This document shows positions 23,818-27,298 of a stretch of 27,298 bases of DNA, piece after piece. Every line of letters starts with the position of its first letter. Within the stretch, counting starts at the first letter, position 1. The translations under genes were made by a program, and so were the position numbers. Origin of the DNA: CAZLIC01 sp964559535 (lineage in GTDB: Bacteria > Pseudomonadota > Alphaproteobacteria > Rhodobacterales > Rhodobacteraceae); assembly GCA_964559535.1 (NCBI GenBank), contig CAZLIC010000060.1, positions 1-27,298 on the forward strand, written 5' to 3'. A model generated the notes under the pieces. That model was not told where the DNA came from. It ran no database searches and worked only from the letters and a program-made list of their open reading frames with translations.

Positions 23818-23869
23818 TGACCGGCGTAATTCCCCGGACCTTTCCGCCGGTTTCCGCCTCTGCGCCGGT
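23818..23869 (+). promoter_or_regulatory. 52-base control repeat upstream of integrase gene
   Basis: Second copy of the repeat at 22962-23013, in inverted orientation, so that it faces the integrase gene just as the other copy faces alpA. It ends 66 bases before the integrase start, against 73 for alpA. Not preserved between the copies are the bases after the repeat, which argues for selection on the 52 bases themselves. Confidence 0.75.
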
Positions 23870-23935
23870 TGACCCCGAATGAGACATTGCTCCGCGCCGC
23901 GGGTCGTCGCTGACTGCGGGTGAAAGGAGCATCGA

Positions 23936-25165
23936 ATGAAGGCAAAACTCTCTGAACGCGTTGTAAAGGCTGCTGAAATCGGCAGCCGCAAATACGTCCT
24001 CTTCGATGAGGATACCCCCGGCTTTGGGCTCTGCGTCTACACCACCGGGCGCAAGGGGTTCGTGCTGATCTACCGGATCGCGGGCCAGCAGAAGCGCTTC
24101 ACGATCGGAGTCTGGCCGACATGGTCGGTCACCGCCGCCCGGGATGAGGCCAAGCGCCTGATCCGCGAAATTGATCGCGGCGAGGACCCGCTCGACACCC
24201 GCAAGGCCGCTCGTGGGGCGCCCACGGTCAAGGAACTGGCGGAGCGGTTCATCGAGGAACACCTGCCAAAGCTGGCCCCGACCAATGCCTCAGACCAGAA
24301 GAGCATGCTGGAAAAGCTGGTCCTGCCGGAATGGAAGAACCGCAAGGTGGCCGACATAACACCGACGGACGTCGATCGCCTGCTGACCAAGATCGCGGCC
24401 GGCCGGGCGCGGCCGTCGAAGAAGAAACCCACGCAAAAGCGGCGCAAGAAGCTGGCCCCGCCCAAGCCCACGCCGGTGCGGGCCAACCGCGCGGGCGAGA
24501 TGCTGCGCAAGATGTTCAATCTCGCCATGCTGTGGAAGATGCGCCCTGACAACCCGGCCTTCGGCTTCCGCCGTCGGCCCGAGGTCGCCCGCGATCGGTT
24601 CCTGTCTTTCGAGGAGATCGAACGCCTGGCCAACGCCCTGGCCGTGGACGAGGATCAGCGCGCGGCCAGCATCATCCGCCTTTGCATGCTGACCGGCGCC
24701 CGGCTGGGCGAGGTCCGCACGGCCACCTTCGACCAGTTCAACCTCGATCTTGCCATCTGGACCAAGCAGGCCGCCTACACCAAACAGCGCCGCATCCACC
24801 GCGTGCCGATCTCGCATGAGGCGGTCGCGTTGATCCGCTTGCGCCGTGAAATCGTGCCGAAGGGCTGCCCGTTTCTCTTCCCCGGCGACGTGCCCGATCA
24901 GCCGGTCGGCGATCCCAAACGCTTCTGGCCGAAGATGCAAAAGGTCGCCCAGATCCCCGACGTCCGCATCCACGACCTGCGGCACACCTTCGCTTCGCTG
25001 CTCGTCTCCGGCGGCGCATCGCTGGAAATGATCGGTCGCCTCCTCGGCCACACCCAGATCGGCACCACCCAGCGCTACGCCCACCTGATCGATGCGCCTC
25101 TGCGGGCCGGGGTCAACGCTGTGGGCGAGATGCTGAAGCCGAGGCTGAGGGTGGTGGGGGAATGA
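23936..25165 (+). CDS. Tyrosine recombinase, DUF4102-type integrase
   Basis: 409 residues from ATG 23936 with AAAGGAG ideally spaced. The N-terminal 90 residues are the DUF4102 arm-binding domain (YVLFDEDTPGFGLCVYTTGR, IAGQQKRFTIGVWPTWSVTA); residues about 95-200 are the core-binding domain, with a Lys/Pro-rich insert near 160-185 (KKKPTQKRRKKLAPPKPTP). The catalytic set is complete: Arg256 (TGARLGEV), Lys in TKQRRIHRVPIS, H346-x-x-R349 (HDLRHTF), His372 (LLGHTQ) and Tyr381 (RYAH). It should catalyse site-specific integration and excision of the element; AlpA would set direction. No tRNA gene or obvious att duplication is seen next to it, so the site of insertion is unknown. Confidence 0.93.
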   Translation: MKAKLSERVVKAAEIGSRKYVLFDEDTPGFGLCVYTTGRKGFVLIYRIAGQQKRFTIGVWPTWSVTAARDEAKRLIREIDRGEDPLDTRKAARGAPTVKELAERFIEEHLPKLAPTNASDQKSMLEKLVLPEWKNRKVADITPTDVDRLLTKIAAGRARPSKKKPTQKRRKKLAPPKPTPVRANRAGEMLRKMFNLAMLWKMRPDNPAFGFRRRPEVARDRFLSFEEIERLANALAVDEDQRAASIIRLCMLTGARLGEVRTATFDQFNLDLAIWTKQAAYTKQRRIHRVPISHEAVALIRLRREIVPKGCPFLFPGDVPDQPVGDPKRFWPKMQKVAQIPDVRIHDLRHTFASLLVSGGASLEMIGRLLGHTQIGTTQRYAHLIDAPLRAGVNAVGEMLKPRLRVVGE

Positions 25166-25352
25166 TAGGGAGCCGCCTCTTGCGGCACCAGTTCCTATCC
25201 AAAGCAGTGTTTGACAGGCTTGTCGCCCGCGCTTCGTCCGCATACGTTGTAAGGGCCGAATGCAATGGTTTTTCAAGCATTTTGGTAATCTGGCCCGTGT
25301 ATGGCGGTTCTTGAAATCGATCTGATCTGATCGTGCGTGAAGTGGAGAGAAA

Positions 25353-27298
25353 ATGGCCGCCCTGGAGGACATCAAGAATGGCGCTCAATTGCGCGGCGTT
25401 GTTCCCGGTCAGCCGGTAGAGGTTGTTTCCGTTGAATGGATTGGCGATCAAGCCATAAACTTAATCTATCGTGTGCCGGGAGCGGGCGTTTCCGAGACAA
25501 CCCTCTATCGCGATGATCAAGCTCGGATTCAAATCGAGGCTCGCGGGCGGGCCTGGTCGTTTGATGCTGACGGCGAAATGCTACGCCTTGTCACGGAGGC
25601 AAATCGGATCAAGCTGGCGCATTACTTCGATCCCTACCTTGCGATCCACACCAGCCTGGTTGATCCGCTTCCGCACCAGATTTCTGCGGTCTACGGCGAA
25701 ATGCTCCCGCGCCAGCCGTTGCGTTTTCTTCTCGCCGACGATCCGGGTGCAGGAAAGACCATCATGGCGGGTCTCCTGATCAAGGAACTGATCGCCCGCA
25801 GCGATCTTGAGCGCTGCCTTGTCGTTGCGCCGGGTAGTCTGGTCGAACAGTGGCAAGACGAACTTGGGGAAAAGTTCGGCCTGGAATTTGACATCCTAAC
25901 CCGCGACATGATCGAGAATTCTCGCTCTGGGAATCCGTTCAGCGACCGCAATCGACTGATCGCTCGGCTTGATGTTCTCGCCCGTAATGAGGAACTGCAG
26001 GACAAGCTCGCGCAGGCGGCTGAGTGGGATCTGATCATCTGTGACGAAGCTCACCGCATGTCCGCGACCTACTTCGGCGGTGAGGCGAAATACACCAAGC
26101 GGTATCGCGTCGGTCAGAAACTCGGCGAAGCCTGCCGTCACCTGCTCCTGATGTCGGCAACCCCGCACAATGGGCATGAGCAGGACTTCCAGCTGTTCAT
26201 GGCGCTGCTGGATGGTGACCGGTTCGAGGGCCGGTTCCGCGACGGCGTTCACTACGCCGATACTGCCGACATGATGCGGCGCCTTACGAAAGAGGAACTG
26301 CTGCGCTTTGATGGCCGCCCGCTCTTCCCCGAGCGCCGTGCCTATACGGTCAAGTACGAGTTGTCGCCCGAAGAGGCAGCACTTTACGCTGCTGTGACCG
26401 AGTACGTTCGCAACGAGATGAATCGGGTCCAGCGTTTTGCGGCTGAGGATGGCAAGAAACGGAACAACGTCGGCTTTGCCCTTCAAATCCTTCAGCGTCG
26501 CCTCGCCTCTTCACCGGCCGCGATCTACCAGTCGCTGAAAAGGCGGCGCGAACGGCTGGAGGCAGAACTGGCCGAGGCGCGGCTGATGGTTCGCGGCAAG
26601 AGGTCCGGTTTCGATGCCCCTGACGTGCCGGATGATGCCCTGCAGAACCTCGAGGAACTCGGTCAGGACGAGATCGACGATATCGAAGATCGGATTTCCA
26701 CGACCGCGACGACCGCGGAAACCGTCGATCAGCTCGCCCTTGAGGTCGAAACGCTCCAAGGCCTCGAACGAATGGCGCTGGGCGTTCTCAGCTCTGGCCA
26801 GGACACCAAGTGGTCGCAGCTGAATCGTATCCTCGATGATGAGCTTATGGTCGACTCGCAGGGCAACCGCCGCAAGCTGATCATCTTCACCGAGCCGAAG
26901 GACACCCTCTACTACCTGCATGATCGCGTCAGGTCGCGTCTTGGCCGCGCCGATGCAGTCGAGGTGATCCATGGCGGAGTGTCCCGCGAGGATCGGCGGA
27001 AGATCGTCGAGCGGCTCATGCAGGACCGCGACATGCTAGTGCTCATCGCGAACGACGCGGCCGGTGAGGGTGTGAACCTTCAGCGTGGCCACCTGATGGT
27101 GAACTACGACCTCCCCTGGAACCCCAACAAGATTGAGCAGCGGTTCGGCCGTATCCACCGTATCGGCCAGACCGAAGTTTGCCACCTCTGGATGAGCTGC
27201 TGCCGGTTTCGTGGACAGCAGGTTAAGCGTAAGCGTTGTTGCCCCGTAAGCGTTGTTGCCCCCCCACCTTCTGCCCGGCTTCCTGATCTGGGATTTGA
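25353..27298 (+). CDS. SNF2-family DEAD/DEAH helicase, cut off by insertion
   Basis: The frame starts at ATG 25353 with GGAG five bases upstream and is open to the right edge. Up to about 27192 (613 residues) it is a clear SNF2 helicase: LLADDPGAGKT (Walker A, 129-136 for DDPGAGKT), DEAH (231-234), MSATPHNG (267-274), FGGEAKYTKRYRVGQ, LQILQRRLASSP, a coiled region (500-540), FTEPKDTLYYL, ANDAAGEGVNLQ (motif V) and QRFGRIHRIGQ (motif VI, from 596). The typical next words after CHLW are missing; the frame instead enters DNA that looks like an IS end (from 27193), giving a nonsense tail. Full members run to roughly 900-1100 residues, so the C-terminus is lost. This subgroup is typical of DISARM (DrmD-like) and methyltransferase-linked defence loci. 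Probably inactive, or at best truncated. Confidence 0.85.
   Translation, partial: MAALEDIKNGAQLRGVVPGQPVEVVSVEWIGDQAINLIYRVPGAGVSETTLYRDDQARIQIEARGRAWSFDADGEMLRLVTEANRIKLAHYFDPYLAIHTSLVDPLPHQISAVYGEMLPRQPLRFLLADDPGAGKTIMAGLLIKELIARSDLERCLVVAPGSLVEQWQDELGEKFGLEFDILTRDMIENSRSGNPFSDRNRLIARLDVLARNEELQDKLAQAAEWDLIICDEAHRMSATYFGGEAKYTKRYRVGQKLGEACRHLLLMSATPHNGHEQDFQLFMALLDGDRFEGRFRDGVHYADTADMMRRLTKEELLRFDGRPLFPERRAYTVKYELSPEEAALYAAVTEYVRNEMNRVQRFAAEDGKKRNNVGFALQILQRRLASSPAAIYQSLKRRRERLEAELAEARLMVRGKRSGFDAPDVPDDALQNLEELGQDEIDDIEDRISTTATTAETVDQLALEVETLQGLERMALGVLSSGQDTKWSQLNRILDDELMVDSQGNRRKLIIFTEPKDTLYYLHDRVRSRLGRADAVEVIHGGVSREDRRKIVERLMQDRDMLVLIANDAAGEGVNLQRGHLMVNYDLPWNPNKIEQRFGRIHRIGQTEVCHLWMSCCRFRGQQVKRKRCCPVSVVAPPPSARLPDLGF
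27193..27298. mobile_element. Terminus of a probable IS3-family element
   Basis: From 27193 the sequence TGAGCTGCTGCCGGTTTCGT continues with GGACAG. This resembles the terminal inverted repeats of IS3-family elements of the IS407 type (TGA-C/G-CTGC...GTGGAC). It starts exactly where the helicase homology ends. No transposase is visible in the remaining 100 bases, and the other end is outside the window. A 17-base unit, GTAAGCGTTGTTGCCCC, is duplicated in tandem at 27229-27262. Confidence 0.5.

Noticed and set aside
25172..25186. Hairpin GCCGC-CTCTT-GCGGC after the integrase as terminator or att site
   Set aside because: Only five base pairs and no T-run; no second copy found in the window that would support an att core.
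24290..25375. 361-codon minus-strand frame
   Set aside because: Antisense to the integrase gene, which has all catalytic residues; His/Arg/Gly-rich shadow translation.
1..27298. CRISPR array, tRNA or rRNA genes
   Set aside because: No regularly spaced repeats with unique spacers and no cloverleaf or rRNA-like segment found by reading both strands. A tRNAscan or CRISPR finder run would be decisive.

Overview
The window is high-GC, alphaproteobacterial accessory DNA. A member of the Rhodobacteraceae/Paracoccaceae is the best guess, from codon use and from a prophage/ICE-type gene set (AlpA-like regulator, winged-helix replication protein, DUF6362 protein, DUF4102-type integrase) that I associate with that family. 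This is inference: no rRNA, tRNA or housekeeping marker is present.

Layout. (1) 1-3.1 kb is a decayed mobile-element segment. It holds the 3' part of an unrecognised plus-strand gene open to the left edge, an orphan 447-aa minus-strand gene of lower GC, a PLP-dependent enzyme gene with an in-frame amber stop, and the 3' third of a DNA methyltransferase gene. (2) 3.5-12.75 kb is a two-gene operon, a 1086-aa protein of unknown fold and a 1979-aa DUF1998 superfamily 2 helicase with ATGA overlap. It matches the layout of Druantia type III (DruH-DruE) anti-phage defence. (3) 12.75-13.24 kb is a spacer with a frameshifted relic of the gene at the left edge. (4) 13.2-19.7 kb carries an antitoxin-like gene and a DUF6036/AbiEii-like nucleotidyltransferase with GTGA overlap, then a 1691-aa protein that joins a DnaQ-like exonuclease, a RecQ helicase and a UvrD/Rep helicase. 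(5) 19.7-20.6 kb is a DUF1778-GNAT toxin-antitoxin operon with a palindromic operator inside its promoter. (6) 20.6-25.2 kb is the mobile-element core: a 5' fragment of a ParB-type DNA methyltransferase, then (minus strand) DUF6362, a replication protein with iteron-like repeats inside its gene, a 64-aa protein and AlpA; then (plus strand) a 196-aa unknown protein and a tyrosine integrase. (7) 25.35 kb to the end is an SNF2-family helicase of the kind found in DISARM-like and R-M-like defence loci, cut off by what looks like the terminus of an IS3-family element.

How it fits together. Two pieces of a DNA methyltransferase gene, on the same strand and in the right order, bracket the 17.5-kb defence cargo (3.1-20.6 kb). 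This suggests the Druantia, exonuclease-RecQ-UvrD and toxin-antitoxin modules replaced the middle of the methyltransferase gene in an integrative element, after which the neighbouring PLP-enzyme gene decayed. A 52-bp sequence is repeated upstream of both alpA and the integrase gene, in the same orientation and at nearly the same distance from each start. It probably co-regulates replication/excision functions and integration. The least described part is the nucleotidyltransferase pair plus exonuclease-RecQ-UvrD locus.
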